A DNA stretch of 64,000 nucleotides from Reyranella sp. (GTDB taxonomy: Bacteria > Pseudomonadota > Alphaproteobacteria > Reyranellales > Reyranellaceae): NCBI GenBank assembly GCA_019750135.1, contig JAIEOV010000028.1, positions 46,544-110,543 on the forward strand. The letters run 5' to 3'. A program made the translations under genes and the position numbers. Below are positions 47,754-56,372 of the stretch, piece by piece; position 1 is the stretch's first letter; each line of letters begins with the position of its first letter. The notes beneath the pieces are model-generated. The model made no database searches. It was not told the DNA's origin and saw nothing but the letters and a program-made list of their open reading frames with translations.

Positions 47754-49826
47754 ATGCGGCTGATCGGCGTCGACGTGGGCGGCACCTTCACGGACCTGGT
47801 CTATGCCGACACCGAGGCCGGCGAGACGGCTGTCCACAAGGTGTCCACAACCCCGGACGATCCTTCGCGCGGCGTCGTCGCCGGCCTGATGGCGCTTTGC
47901 GACAAGTACGGCATCCCGCGCGAGACGATCGACGTGGTGTTCCACGGCACCACCATCGCCACCAACGCCATCCTCGAGCACGACGGCGCCGTCACCGGCC
48001 TGATCACGACCGGCGGCTATCGCGACATCCTGCACATCGGCCGCCACCAGCGGCCGCAGCACTACTCGATCATGCAGGACATCCCCTGGCAGGACCGGCC
48101 GCTGGTCAAGCGCCGCCATCGCAAGACGGTGACCGAGCGGCTGGTGCCGCCCAAGGGCGAGGTGCTGGAGCCGCTCGACGAGGCGGGCGTCCGCCAGGCG
48201 GTGCGCGAGCTGAAGGAAGCGGGCGTCCAGGCAATCGCCATCTGCTTCCTGTTCTCCTACCTCGATGCCGCGCACGAGGCACGCGCCATGGAAATCGTGC
48301 GCGAGGAGTATCCCGAGTGCTTCGCCACGACCTCCTCGTCGGTGTCGCCGCAGTTCCGCGAGTTCGAGCGCTTCACGACCACGGCGATGAACGCCTTCGT
48401 CGGCCCCAAGGTGCGCAACTACGTGACGCGGCTCGAGGCGGAGATCGAGTCGTCAGGCTTCAAGGCCGACCTGCGTATCATGGCGTCCAACGGCGGCGTC
48501 GCCACGCCCGGCATGGTGGCCGAGCGGCCCGTCCTCACCCTGCTCTCGGGCCCGGCGGCAGGCGTGATCGGCGGCGACTGGGCCGGCGGCCTGTCGGGGC
48601 GGCGCAACCTCATCACTTTCGATATCGGCGGCACCTCGGCCGACATCGGTATCGTCACCCAGGGCGGCTTCGGCGAGGCTACCGCGCGCGACACCTGGAT
48701 CGCGGGCTTCCCCGTGCTGGTGCCGATGATCGACGTGCACACGATCGGCGCCGGCGGCGGCTCGATCGCCTTCGTTGACCAGGCCGGCGCCTTCAAGGTC
48801 GGGCCGCGCTCGGCCGGCGCGGTGCCGGGACCGGCCGCCTACGGCCGCGGCGGCACCAAGGCCACCGTGACCGACGCCAACGTCGTGCTGGGCCGCCTCG
48901 ACCGCGGCAACTTCCTGGGCGGCAGCATGTCGCTCGACGAAGTGGCGGCGCGCCGCGTCATCGGCGAGCTGGCGCGCGAGCTTGGGCTTACCGACCGCGA
49001 GGCGGCCGAGGGCGTGATCACCGTGATCAACGCCAACATGGCGAACGCCATCCGGTCCAGAACCGTCCAGAAGGGCATCGATCCGCGCGACTATGCCCTG
49101 GTCGCATTCGGCGGCGCGGGGCCGCTGCACGGCGCCGAGGTGGCCGACATGCTGGGCATCCCCGAGGTCATCGTGCCGCCGCATCCCGGCATCACCTCGG
49201 CCGTCGGCCTGTTGATCAGCGACCTGCGCTACGACGCCATCCGCACCTCGTTCCAGGTGTCGGGAGCGGCCGATCTGGCGCGCATCAATGCCGACTTCGC
49301 CGCCATGGCCAAGGAGCTCGCCGAGCGCTTCACCGCCGACGGCGTCGACCTCGCGAACGTCACCTTCGAGCGTCGCGGCGACCTGCGCTATGTCGGCCAG
49401 GGCTACGAGCTCAAGGTGCCGATCCCCGACGGGCCGATCGACGAGAAGGTGCTCGCCAAGGTCTTCGAGACCTTCCACGAGATTCATCGCCGCGAATACG
49501 GCCATCACTTCGCCGACTCCGGCATCGAGATCGTGAACCTGCGCCTGATCGGCGCCGCCAGCGCCGCCAAGATCGCCAAGCCTGCGGTCGGCGCGGCCAA
49601 GTCACTCGACGCGGCCAAGGTCCGCCAGGGCACCGGCACGTTCCGCGTCGACGGCAAGCTCGCCGATTATCCCACGACCTTCTATCGTCGCGACCTGCTG
49701 CCGGTCGGCGAACGCATTCCCGGTCCCGCCATCGTGCTGCAGATGGATTCGACCACCGTCGTGCCGCCACAGCACAGCTTCGAAGCCGACGCGGCGGGCA
49801 ACCTGATCCTCCGGAGAAACTCATGA
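47754..49826 (+). CDS. hyuA: Hydantoinase A / oxoprolinase alpha-type subunit (second copy)
   Basis: 690 residues with the ATPase motifs RLIGVDVGGTFTDLVY, ITFDIGGTSADIGIV and GAGGGSIAFVD. It clearly differs from the first copy at 15147-17240. GGGGAGGAAACGA precedes the ATG. It is divergent from the PotABCD/ring-opening operon, which suggests one joint regulon for cyclic amide use. Confidence 0.93.
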   Translation: MRLIGVDVGGTFTDLVYADTEAGETAVHKVSTTPDDPSRGVVAGLMALCDKYGIPRETIDVVFHGTTIATNAILEHDGAVTGLITTGGYRDILHIGRHQRPQHYSIMQDIPWQDRPLVKRRHRKTVTERLVPPKGEVLEPLDEAGVRQAVRELKEAGVQAIAICFLFSYLDAAHEARAMEIVREEYPECFATTSSSVSPQFREFERFTTTAMNAFVGPKVRNYVTRLEAEIESSGFKADLRIMASNGGVATPGMVAERPVLTLLSGPAAGVIGGDWAGGLSGRRNLITFDIGGTSADIGIVTQGGFGEATARDTWIAGFPVLVPMIDVHTIGAGGGSIAFVDQAGAFKVGPRSAGAVPGPAAYGRGGTKATVTDANVVLGRLDRGNFLGGSMSLDEVAARRVIGELARELGLTDREAAEGVITVINANMANAIRSRTVQKGIDPRDYALVAFGGAGPLHGAEVADMLGIPEVIVPPHPGITSAVGLLISDLRYDAIRTSFQVSGAADLARINADFAAMAKELAERFTADGVDLANVTFERRGDLRYVGQGYELKVPIPDGPIDEKVLAKVFETFHEIHRREYGHHFADSGIEIVNLRLIGAASAAKIAKPAVGAAKSLDAAKVRQGTGTFRVDGKLADYPTTFYRRDLLPVGERIPGPAIVLQMDSTTVVPPQHSFEADAAGNLILRRNS

Positions 49827-51619
49827 GCACCGCCCCCCTCCGCCAGCCGATTCCCAAGCCCGACCGCATCGACCCGATCACCACTTCGGTGATCCAGGGC
49901 GCGCTCGAGAACATCGCCGTCGAGATGGGCTACAAGCTCATGCGCATGAGCTACTCCTCGATCATCCGCGAGTCGGAGGATTTCGGGGCGGCTCTGGTCG
50001 ATGCCGAGGGCCGCGGGCTCGCTGAGTCCGCGCAGTCGACGCCACTGCAGTCCGGGCCGATTCCCGGCTACGTCCGCGGTGTCCTGAAGATCCTGGCCGA
50101 GCGTGGCGATCAGTTCCGGCCGGGCGACGTGGTCATGCACAACGACGCCTACTCGGGCGCCAGCCATGGACCCGACGTCGCCTTCATCGTGCCGGTGTTC
50201 GTCCAGGGCAAGCTGATCGGCTTCGCCGCCACCACGGCGCACCACCTCGACATCGGCGCGCTGTCGCCGGGCTCGTGCGGCATCGTCGAGGCGATCGACG
50301 CCTATGCCGAGGGCCTGCAGTTCAAGGCGATCAAGGTCTACGATCGCGGCGTCAAGAACGACATGGTCTGGCAGATCGTGCGCGACAACATCCGCGCGTC
50401 CGACCTCGTCGTGGGCGACATGGACGCCCAGGTCGCCGCCGCCCGCATCGGCGCCGAGCGCATGGCCGAGCTGGTCGAGCGCTATGGGCTGGAGACCTTC
50501 GATCTCGCCTGCACGGCCCTGATGGACCATGCCGAGCGGCTGATGCGCCAGGCAATAAAAAAGCTGCCCGACGGCGTCTATCGCGCCGAGACCGCCATCG
50601 ACGGCTATCTCGACAGCGACGATCCTGCCAAGAAAGAGCTGCCGATCGTCGTCACCATCACCAAGAAGGACGACAGCCTCGTCGTGGACCTGACCGGCAC
50701 CGCGCCGCAAGTGCCCGATCGGCCGATCAACATGCCGTTGGAAGGCACGGCGGATATCGCGATCTGGCTCACCGTCCGCTCGGTGCTGCTCGATACCGAA
50801 GTGCACGGCCATATCCCGGTCAATGCCGGCCTGATCCGGCCCATCACCATCGTCGCGCCCAAGGGCTGCCTGGCCAATCCGACCTTCCCGGCGCCGACCA
50901 TCGCCCGCTTCTGCCCGGGCAACCAGCTCGCCGACACGGTGATGAAGGCGTTGTCGGCGGCAATGCCGGGCAACGTCTCGGCGGGTATCGGCAACCTCAA
51001 GGTCATCGCCTTCTCCGGCCTGAAGGACGAGACGCACTGGGTGCACATGGAGATCTTCGAAGGCTCCTATGGCGGCCGCCTGGGCAAGGACGGCATGGAC
51101 GCCGTCGATACGCTCTACGCCAACACGCGCAACAACCCGATCGAGGACATCGAGACCCACCTGCCCTTGCGCGTGCTGCGCTACGAACTGCGCGAGGACG
51201 TGGCCGGCGCCGGCAAGTGGCGCGGCGGGCTGGGCTCTGTACGCGAGTTCACGTTCCTCAGCGATGGCGGTGCCTCGGTCGAAGGTGAAGGTCATCGCTA
51301 CCGGCCGTGGGGCTTCCTGGGCGGCGGCGAAGGCATGCCGGCCAAGCTCGACCTGTTCGTGTCCGGCAGCAACGACGCCAAGGCGCTGCCCTCCAAGGTG
51401 CCCTACATGGGCATCGGCAAGGACGGCCGCTTCGTCTGCTACGGCCCGGCCGGCGGCGGCTACGGCAACCCGCTGGAGCGCGATCCGGCGAAGGTCGCCG
51501 ACGACGTGCTCGACGGCGTGATCTCGGTCGAGACGGCGCTCAGGGATTACGGCGTCGTGGTGTCGGTAAGCGGCGTCGTCGATCAGGCCGCGACGACGCA
51601 GCAGCGCGCGTCCCGTTAG
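49823..51619 (+). CDS. hyuB: Hydantoinase B / oxoprolinase beta-type subunit (second copy)
   Basis: 598 residues with DPITTSVIQGALENIAVEMG, GDVVMHNDAYSGASHGPD, TTAHHLDIG and PAGGGYGNPLERDPAKV at the end. The ATG overlaps the hyuA TGA (ATGA). The DPITxxVIxGALxNIAxEMG opening is closest in style to the acetone carboxylase/N-methylhydantoinase branch; substrate not determined. Confidence 0.92.
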   Translation: MSTAPLRQPIPKPDRIDPITTSVIQGALENIAVEMGYKLMRMSYSSIIRESEDFGAALVDAEGRGLAESAQSTPLQSGPIPGYVRGVLKILAERGDQFRPGDVVMHNDAYSGASHGPDVAFIVPVFVQGKLIGFAATTAHHLDIGALSPGSCGIVEAIDAYAEGLQFKAIKVYDRGVKNDMVWQIVRDNIRASDLVVGDMDAQVAAARIGAERMAELVERYGLETFDLACTALMDHAERLMRQAIKKLPDGVYRAETAIDGYLDSDDPAKKELPIVVTITKKDDSLVVDLTGTAPQVPDRPINMPLEGTADIAIWLTVRSVLLDTEVHGHIPVNAGLIRPITIVAPKGCLANPTFPAPTIARFCPGNQLADTVMKALSAAMPGNVSAGIGNLKVIAFSGLKDETHWVHMEIFEGSYGGRLGKDGMDAVDTLYANTRNNPIEDIETHLPLRVLRYELREDVAGAGKWRGGLGSVREFTFLSDGGASVEGEGHRYRPWGFLGGGEGMPAKLDLFVSGSNDAKALPSKVPYMGIGKDGRFVCYGPAGGGYGNPLERDPAKVADDVLDGVISVETALRDYGVVVSVSGVVDQAATTQQRASR

Positions 51620-52062
51620 CTCGCGCCGCCTTCGTTTTCCAGCGCGTCGACCACGAGCCAGGTCTGCGGTCCGACGACGCCGTCGACCGCGAGGCGCGAC
51701 CGCTGCTGCAGGTCCTTCACGGCCGTCTCGGTCTTCTGGCTGAAGCGCCCGTCGACGCCGCCGGTGTCGAAGCCGACCGCGCTCATGCGGCTCTGCAGCC
51801 GGCGCACCGGCAGCCCGCTGGACCCGAGGCGCAGCACAGGCTCGCTCTGGTCGGCTTCATCGATGTTGATCCAGGTCACGCGGCCGACGATGCCGTCGAC
51901 GTTGATCTCGCGGACCTGCTGGAAAGCCTTCACCGCAGCCGTGGTCCTGGCGCCGAAGACGCCGTCGATCGGCCCGGGGTCGTGACCCAGCGCCTTGAGC
52001 GCCTGCTGGAGGTCGCGGACATCGGGGCCATTCGACCCTTGCTTCAGGACGGGTTCAGCCAT
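51616..52062 (-). CDS. Double peptidoglycan-binding domain protein
   Basis: 148 residues made of two PG_binding_1 repeats (VRDLQQALKALGHDPGPIDG..FGARTTAAVKAFQ, and VRRLQSRMSAVGFDTGGVDG with VVGPQTW). There is no signal peptide and no catalytic domain, so how it would meet peptidoglycan is unclear. GGAGGAC lies about 7 nt before the start. It overlaps hyuB tail to tail by 4 bp and lies 31 bp downstream of a second protein of the same type. Confidence 0.88.
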   Translation of the reverse strand: MAEPVLKQGSNGPDVRDLQQALKALGHDPGPIDGVFGARTTAAVKAFQQVREINVDGIVGRVTWINIDEADQSEPVLRLGSSGLPVRRLQSRMSAVGFDTGGVDGRFSQKTETAVKDLQQRSRLAVDGVVGPQTWLVVDALENEGGAS

Positions 52063-52093
52063 GACGATGTCCTCCGCGAAAGAGTGATTGCCG

Positions 52094-52579
52094 CTAGGCC
52101 GTCGTCAGCCCGGCGAGCGAGGCCAACGTCGCGCCGGCGCCGCCGGCCGGCACCCACCAGGTGCGCGGGCCGACCACACCGTCGTCGGCCAGCGCATGCT
52201 GGACCTGGTAGGCCTTGACTGCCGCTTCGGTGCGCGGGCCGAAGTCGCCGTCGGCCGGTCCGGGATCGGTCGCTGATCCGGGACCGCCCAGCTTGTGCAA
52301 GGCGAGCTGCAGGCCACCGACGGCGCCACCCGCCGAATGGCGCTTCAACACGGGCGTGTCGGGGTCCGCCGGCATCCGCTGCCAGGTGCTGTCGCCGACG
52401 ACGCCGTCGGCCGGCAGGCCCTCGCCTTCCTGGAAGGCGATCACGGCGTTCCGGGTCCGCGGCCCGAACACGCCGTCGATCTGGTCGAATCCCAGGATCT
52501 TCATCATCACGAAAATGGTCTGAACGCGCAGAACGTCTCGTCCGCGCGCGCCGAGCGCGAGCTGCGGGCCACTGTTCAT
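52094..52579 (-). CDS. Double peptidoglycan-binding domain protein
   Basis: 161 residues, again two PG_binding_1 repeats: VLRVQTIFVMMKILGFDQID with VFGPRTRNAVIAFQ, and GGLQLALHKLGG with DFGPRTEAAVKAYQ and VVGPRTWW. No signal peptide, no lytic domain. GGAGGAAGCG precedes the start. Probably a tandem duplication with the next gene; the pair may bind the wall after non-classical release or be structural parts of an unknown system. Confidence 0.88.
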   Translation of the reverse strand: MNSGPQLALGARGRDVLRVQTIFVMMKILGFDQIDGVFGPRTRNAVIAFQEGEGLPADGVVGDSTWQRMPADPDTPVLKRHSAGGAVGGLQLALHKLGGPGSATDPGPADGDFGPRTEAAVKAYQVQHALADDGVVGPRTWWVPAGGAGATLASLAGLTTA

Positions 52580-52663
52580 CGCTTCCTCCGGGCATGAGGC
52601 CGCGGCGACGATACGCCTGCGATGGCGCCGGCGAATGTGAGACTTCGCACGCTGGTTACGCGA

Positions 52664-53632
52664 TCAGTCTGGCTTGGCGCCGGAAGTCTTGACGACCTTG
52701 GCCCACTTCTCGGTTTCGGCAGCCATGAGGGCGCCGAACGGCGCGGGACCGAGCCGCAACGGCGTCGAGCCGAGCTCGGCGAGCTGCGCGCTGGTCGCCG
52801 GATCGGCCAATCCGAGCTCGACCTCGCGGCCCAGTCTCTCGACGATCTCCACCGGCACGCCTTTCGGTGCGCCGACGCCGAACCAGCCGCTCGCTTCGTA
52901 GCCCGGCACCGTGTCGGCGACGGGGGGCAGATCGGGCAGGACGGCGATGCGTTCGGCCGTCGTCACGGCAAGCGCCCGCAAGGCGCCAGACCGCAGATGA
53001 GCGATCGATGCCGCGACGGCACTGAACATCACCTCCACCCGGCCTGCGATCATGTCGGCAAGCGCGGGCGGCTCGCCACGATAGGGCACGTGGGTCATCT
53101 CGATGCCCGTCATCGCCTTGAACATCTCGCCCGCCATGTGAGGCGCGGTGCCCACGCCCGCCGACGCCATGTTGAGCCTGCCGGGATTGGCTTTGGCGTA
53201 AGCGACGAACTCGGCGACGCTCGCCGCCGGCACCGAGCGGCTCACCACCATGGCCAGCGGGAACCTGACCAGGCCGGCGACCGGCGCAATGTCCTGCAGG
53301 ACGTTGAATGGCAGCTTGTCGTACAGCGTCGCATTGATGGCGCTGGCCGTCATCACCACCAACAGCGTGTACCCGTCGGGCGCGGCCGTAACGACGGCCT
53401 GCACGCCGACATTGGTGCCGGCGCCCGGCTTGTTGTCGACGATCACCGGCTGGCCGAGGCGCTCCAGCCTGCGACCGATGAGACGAGCCACGACGTCCGC
53501 GGCGCCGCCGGCCGGCAGCGGCACGACCAGGCGGATCGGTCGGTCGGGCCAGGCCTGCGCGCCGGCACGCGCTGACGCGGCCAGGGAAGTCAGCCCGGCA
53601 AGCTGCAGCCATCGACGACGAAGGATCGTCAT
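52664..53632 (-). CDS. Tripartite tricarboxylate transporter-type binding protein (TctC/Bug)
   Basis: 322 residues with signal peptide MTILRRRWLQLAGLTSLAAS. Mature features are RLVVPLPAGGAADVVAR, VDNKPGAGTNVG and THVPYRGEPPALADMIAG. Like the one at 6409, it has no TctAB partners nearby. Its ligand may be a carboxylate; the family is strongly expanded in such genomes. The 120 bp upstream are AT-richer and belong to the TIR insert. Confidence 0.9.
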   Translation of the reverse strand: MTILRRRWLQLAGLTSLAASARAGAQAWPDRPIRLVVPLPAGGAADVVARLIGRRLERLGQPVIVDNKPGAGTNVGVQAVVTAAPDGYTLLVVMTASAINATLYDKLPFNVLQDIAPVAGLVRFPLAMVVSRSVPAASVAEFVAYAKANPGRLNMASAGVGTAPHMAGEMFKAMTGIEMTHVPYRGEPPALADMIAGRVEVMFSAVAASIAHLRSGALRALAVTTAERIAVLPDLPPVADTVPGYEASGWFGVGAPKGVPVEIVERLGREVELGLADPATSAQLAELGSTPLRLGPAPFGALMAAETEKWAKVVKTSGAKPD

Positions 53633-53711
53633 GAGGCTGGAATAGAGGGGATTACCTCAGAATGAAGTGACAATACCCACATACAACCAGATCGTTCAAG
53701 ACGGCCGGACC

Positions 53712-53745
53712 GGAATTGCCCGTGTTTCAGATCGCCGCGGAAAGC
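53712..53745 (+). repeat. 34-bp direct repeat, fragment of the hydantoinase gene 3' end
   Basis: GGAATTGCCCGTGTTTCAG with the following 15 bases matches 54998-55031 with 3 mismatches, all synonymous when read on the minus strand as AFRGDLKHGQF. It lies just past the TIR gene stop. This looks like the decayed end of a second hydantoinase copy, or a boundary made when the TIR DNA was inserted. Confidence 0.85.
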
Positions 53746-53752
53746 AAAGCTT

Positions 53753-54748
53753 TCACCTATTCACAGCGCTCAACGTCATCTGGAGGAGTTCGTCTCCCAT
53801 GTTTGTGGTGCCCTGGGCACCACGTCGGCGCGCTTCGCGGACATGTGCCGGATCCCTCGAACCAGCGTAGATGAAGTACGGTGTCTTATCGCCACTGTCT
53901 CGCACCGCTTCCAACAGCGTATAGCCGGCGCGCCCATCCGGAGGTCTGCCCATGTCACTGATGATCGCGTCGAACCGTTGCTTTCTCAGCTCCGCCAAGG
54001 CTTGGCCAGTCGACAGGGCCAGGACGAAATCGATGTTGTATGCCGCCATCGCCTGGCGCTCTATAATGTTGTTATTAGGCCTATCATCCACCCACAACAC
54101 GAGCTTTCGGCCACTTTTGGCCTCTCTTTCTTGTCCCAGACTTTTAACCAAGTCGGAAACCTCGTCCGCGGTCGGATCGTCGGCGCGTCTTGGCAACACA
54201 GCGGTGCGAACTGGGCCTGACGTGCGCGCGATGGCCGCCGCGATTTTCCCAGCCAGTTTTCGAACAGCACTGCGTATTTGCGGATCATTGAGTGGCAAAT
54301 CTGCCTGAACACGCCAGTCGTATCGCTGACGACTGCTGATTTCAGAAGCAAGCGCGTCATCCTTGAGCAATTCCGGCCGTTCGAGCACGGGCGCGGTCAC
54401 AAAGTAGATCGGGAGAATGAGGTCATCCCGAGCGAGGTCCTTCTCATGCTCCATGAAGCGCTTCAACTCATCGCGACAAGCATCGCTCTTGAAAAAGAGC
54501 GGTGTGACGACCGGTATGAGAAACCTGGACGACGAAACGGCCTCGTCGAGTCGCTTCTGCCACTTCTGGCCAAATTCGATGGCGTCGATGTCCTGGAAAA
54601 TAGTGAAGGTCCGATCGCCGGTGACGACTTGGACCCCGAGTTCTAACAAGCGCCTCAATGAGGTAATCGCACCGCCAAAAAATTCGTCATCTATTCTCGT
54701 GTAGCTGAGGAAAGCTTCGGGACTATTGGTCACGGTGTGGTCCTGCAT
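53753..54748 (-). CDS. TIR-domain protein with C-terminal receiver-like domain
   Basis: 331 residues from ATG 54748; a GTG at 54802 would add 18. Residues 10-115 form a TIR domain: AFLSYTRIDDEFFGG, FTIFQDIDAIEFGQKWQ, SRFLIPVVTPLFFKSDACRD with E94 in the position of the catalytic Glu of TIR NADases. Residues 213-331 resemble a receiver: KLVLWVDDRPNNN (D221-D222), AIISDMGRP (D265) and PYFIYAGSR, but the conserved Lys is missing and GTTN stands in its place. TIR proteins degrade or rearrange NAD in antiphage defence; a receiver-like sensor is unusual. The DNA is AT-richer than its surroundings and no partner gene is adjacent. Confidence 0.85.
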   Translation of the reverse strand: MQDHTVTNSPEAFLSYTRIDDEFFGGAITSLRRLLELGVQVVTGDRTFTIFQDIDAIEFGQKWQKRLDEAVSSSRFLIPVVTPLFFKSDACRDELKRFMEHEKDLARDDLILPIYFVTAPVLERPELLKDDALASEISSRQRYDWRVQADLPLNDPQIRSAVRKLAGKIAAAIARTSGPVRTAVLPRRADDPTADEVSDLVKSLGQEREAKSGRKLVLWVDDRPNNNIIERQAMAAYNIDFVLALSTGQALAELRKQRFDAIISDMGRPPDGRAGYTLLEAVRDSGDKTPYFIYAGSRDPAHVREARRRGAQGTTNMGDELLQMTLSAVNR

Positions 54749-54950
54749 CGACTCTTCGATCAGTTTGGTGGCTGCATTGGAATGTGATGGAAACGCCAGC
54801 ACTGGGGGACGCTTTACTCCTGTGGAGTGTAATCTACTTCGAGATTCGCGCTACCTGAAACGTCTGCATCTTTGACTATTGGACAGCTTCGGTTTCAGGC
54901 CGGCGTTAGTCGAATCATCCGACGGGCGCGGATACAAAACGGAGCACGCT

Positions 54951-56372
54951 CTAAACAACCGGCCGGCTGCGGATCTCGTCCGCCACCTTGCGCTTGAGGA
55001 ATTGCCCGTGCTTCAGGTCGCCGCGGAAGGCGCCGTCCTCCACCACGACATTGCCGCGCAGGATGGTCGTGGTCGGCCACGCCGTCACGACATGCCCCTC
55101 CCAGGGCGTGTAGTCGGTCTCGTGCAGGTCGGCGGCGCGGATGGTCTTCTCGATCCCGGTCTGCAGCAGCACGATGTCGGCGTCGGACCCGGCCGCCAGC
55201 GCGCCCTTGCGCGGATAGAGGCCCATGATGCGCGCGGCGTTGCTCGAGATCATGTCGACGAAGTGCGCCGGCGAGTAGCCGCGCTTGGTGACCATGTTGG
55301 TGTACATCAGCCCGACGCGCGGCTCGACGCCCGAGTTGCTGCCCGTGGTGTCGTCGATGCGGCTGCCCTGCAGCTTGACCCTGAGCGGGCAGCACAGCTC
55401 GTCGGTGGCGATGACCTGGATGGCGCCGCGGTTGGTCGCCTCCCATAGCCGCTTCTGGTCCTCGGGGTACTTCAGCGACGGGTAGGTATGGAACATCTGC
55501 CCGCCCGGCCGCTTATAATCCTCGGCGTTGTAGAGCAGGTACTGATGCAAGGTCTCGCCGTACATCGGGAAACCGCGCGCGCGTGAGGACTCGAGTGCGG
55601 CAACGCCGGTCGCCGCCGAGACATGCACCATGTAGAGCGCCGCACCCTCGACGTTCTCGGCGAGGCGGATCACGCGGTTGAAGGAGAGCTCCTCCGACAG
55701 CGCGTTGTGGACCTCGGCCATGTGCTCGAAGCTGACGCGGTTCTCGCGCATCAGCTTCTCGTACATGAACATGACGATGTCGTTGTCCTCGGCATGGATG
55801 CAGGCGATGCCGCCCGCCCCGGCCACGACCTTCAGCGCCTCCCAGATGTGGCCGTGCGGCACCATGCGGCCGAGGTTCCCCGGCCGGATGTTGGTCGTGA
55901 AGATCTTGATGCTGGCATGGCCGTCCTGCATGGCATCGGCGAGCTGGCCGAAATGCGGTTGCGGCACCTCGCCCATCAGCGTGAGGTGATAGCCGTAGTC
56001 ACAGTAGCAGGTGTCCTTCCATTGCGCCTGCGTCGCCTCGATCGACTGCTGGATGGTGCGGTCGTGCACGCACTGCACGAAATCGATCAACGTGGTCGTG
56101 CCGCCATGCAGCGCAGCCTTGCTGACCTGCGACGGCGGATCGGTCAGCACGTCGGGCCGTCCCGGCGCGCGCACCGGCATCAGGCAATGGATGTGCGGAT
56201 CGATGCCGCCGGGAATGACCAGCCGGTCCGTGGCCGACACGGTGCGCGCCGCCGGCGGCAGCGAGCCCGGGCCGCCGACCAGGGCGATGCGCCCGTCCTT
56301 GACACCGATATCGGCGGCCTGGGTTCCGGTCGGCAGCACGCAGGTGCCGCCGATGATGGCGAGGTCGAGCAT
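54951..56372 (-). CDS. D-hydantoinase / dihydropyrimidinase-like amidohydrolase
   Basis: 473 residues. The binuclear zinc site is complete: DPHIHCL, the carboxylated lysine in SIKIFTT, CIHAED, YMVHVSA and the Asp of IATDELCC. It hydrolyses dihydropyrimidines or 5-substituted hydantoins to N-carbamoyl amino acids in the cytosol. The ATG shares a base with the TGA of the CobW-type gene upstream. No N-carbamoyl amidase gene is adjacent. The 54749-54950 gap before it holds only AT-richer sequence with no gene. Confidence 0.93.
   Translation of the reverse strand: MLDLAIIGGTCVLPTGTQAADIGVKDGRIALVGGPGSLPPAARTVSATDRLVIPGGIDPHIHCLMPVRAPGRPDVLTDPPSQVSKAALHGGTTTLIDFVQCVHDRTIQQSIEATQAQWKDTCYCDYGYHLTLMGEVPQPHFGQLADAMQDGHASIKIFTTNIRPGNLGRMVPHGHIWEALKVVAGAGGIACIHAEDNDIVMFMYEKLMRENRVSFEHMAEVHNALSEELSFNRVIRLAENVEGAALYMVHVSAATGVAALESSRARGFPMYGETLHQYLLYNAEDYKRPGGQMFHTYPSLKYPEDQKRLWEATNRGAIQVIATDELCCPLRVKLQGSRIDDTTGSNSGVEPRVGLMYTNMVTKRGYSPAHFVDMISSNAARIMGLYPRKGALAAGSDADIVLLQTGIEKTIRAADLHETDYTPWEGHVVTAWPTTTILRGNVVVEDGAFRGDLKHGQFLKRKVADEIRSRPVV
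54998..55031 (+). repeat. 34-bp direct repeat within the hydantoinase gene 3' end
   Basis: The intact counterpart of 53712-53745, coding part of AFRGDLKHGQFL about 15 residues from the hydantoinase C-terminus. The two copies bracket the TIR gene at a distance of 1286 bp. Confidence 0.85.

Noticed and set aside
54421..54446. GTCATCCCGAGCGAGGTCC inside the TIR gene, resembling the dispersed repeat
   Set aside because: It encodes the DLARDDLI stretch of a continuous protein, has no paired arm, and is probably a chance or short match only.
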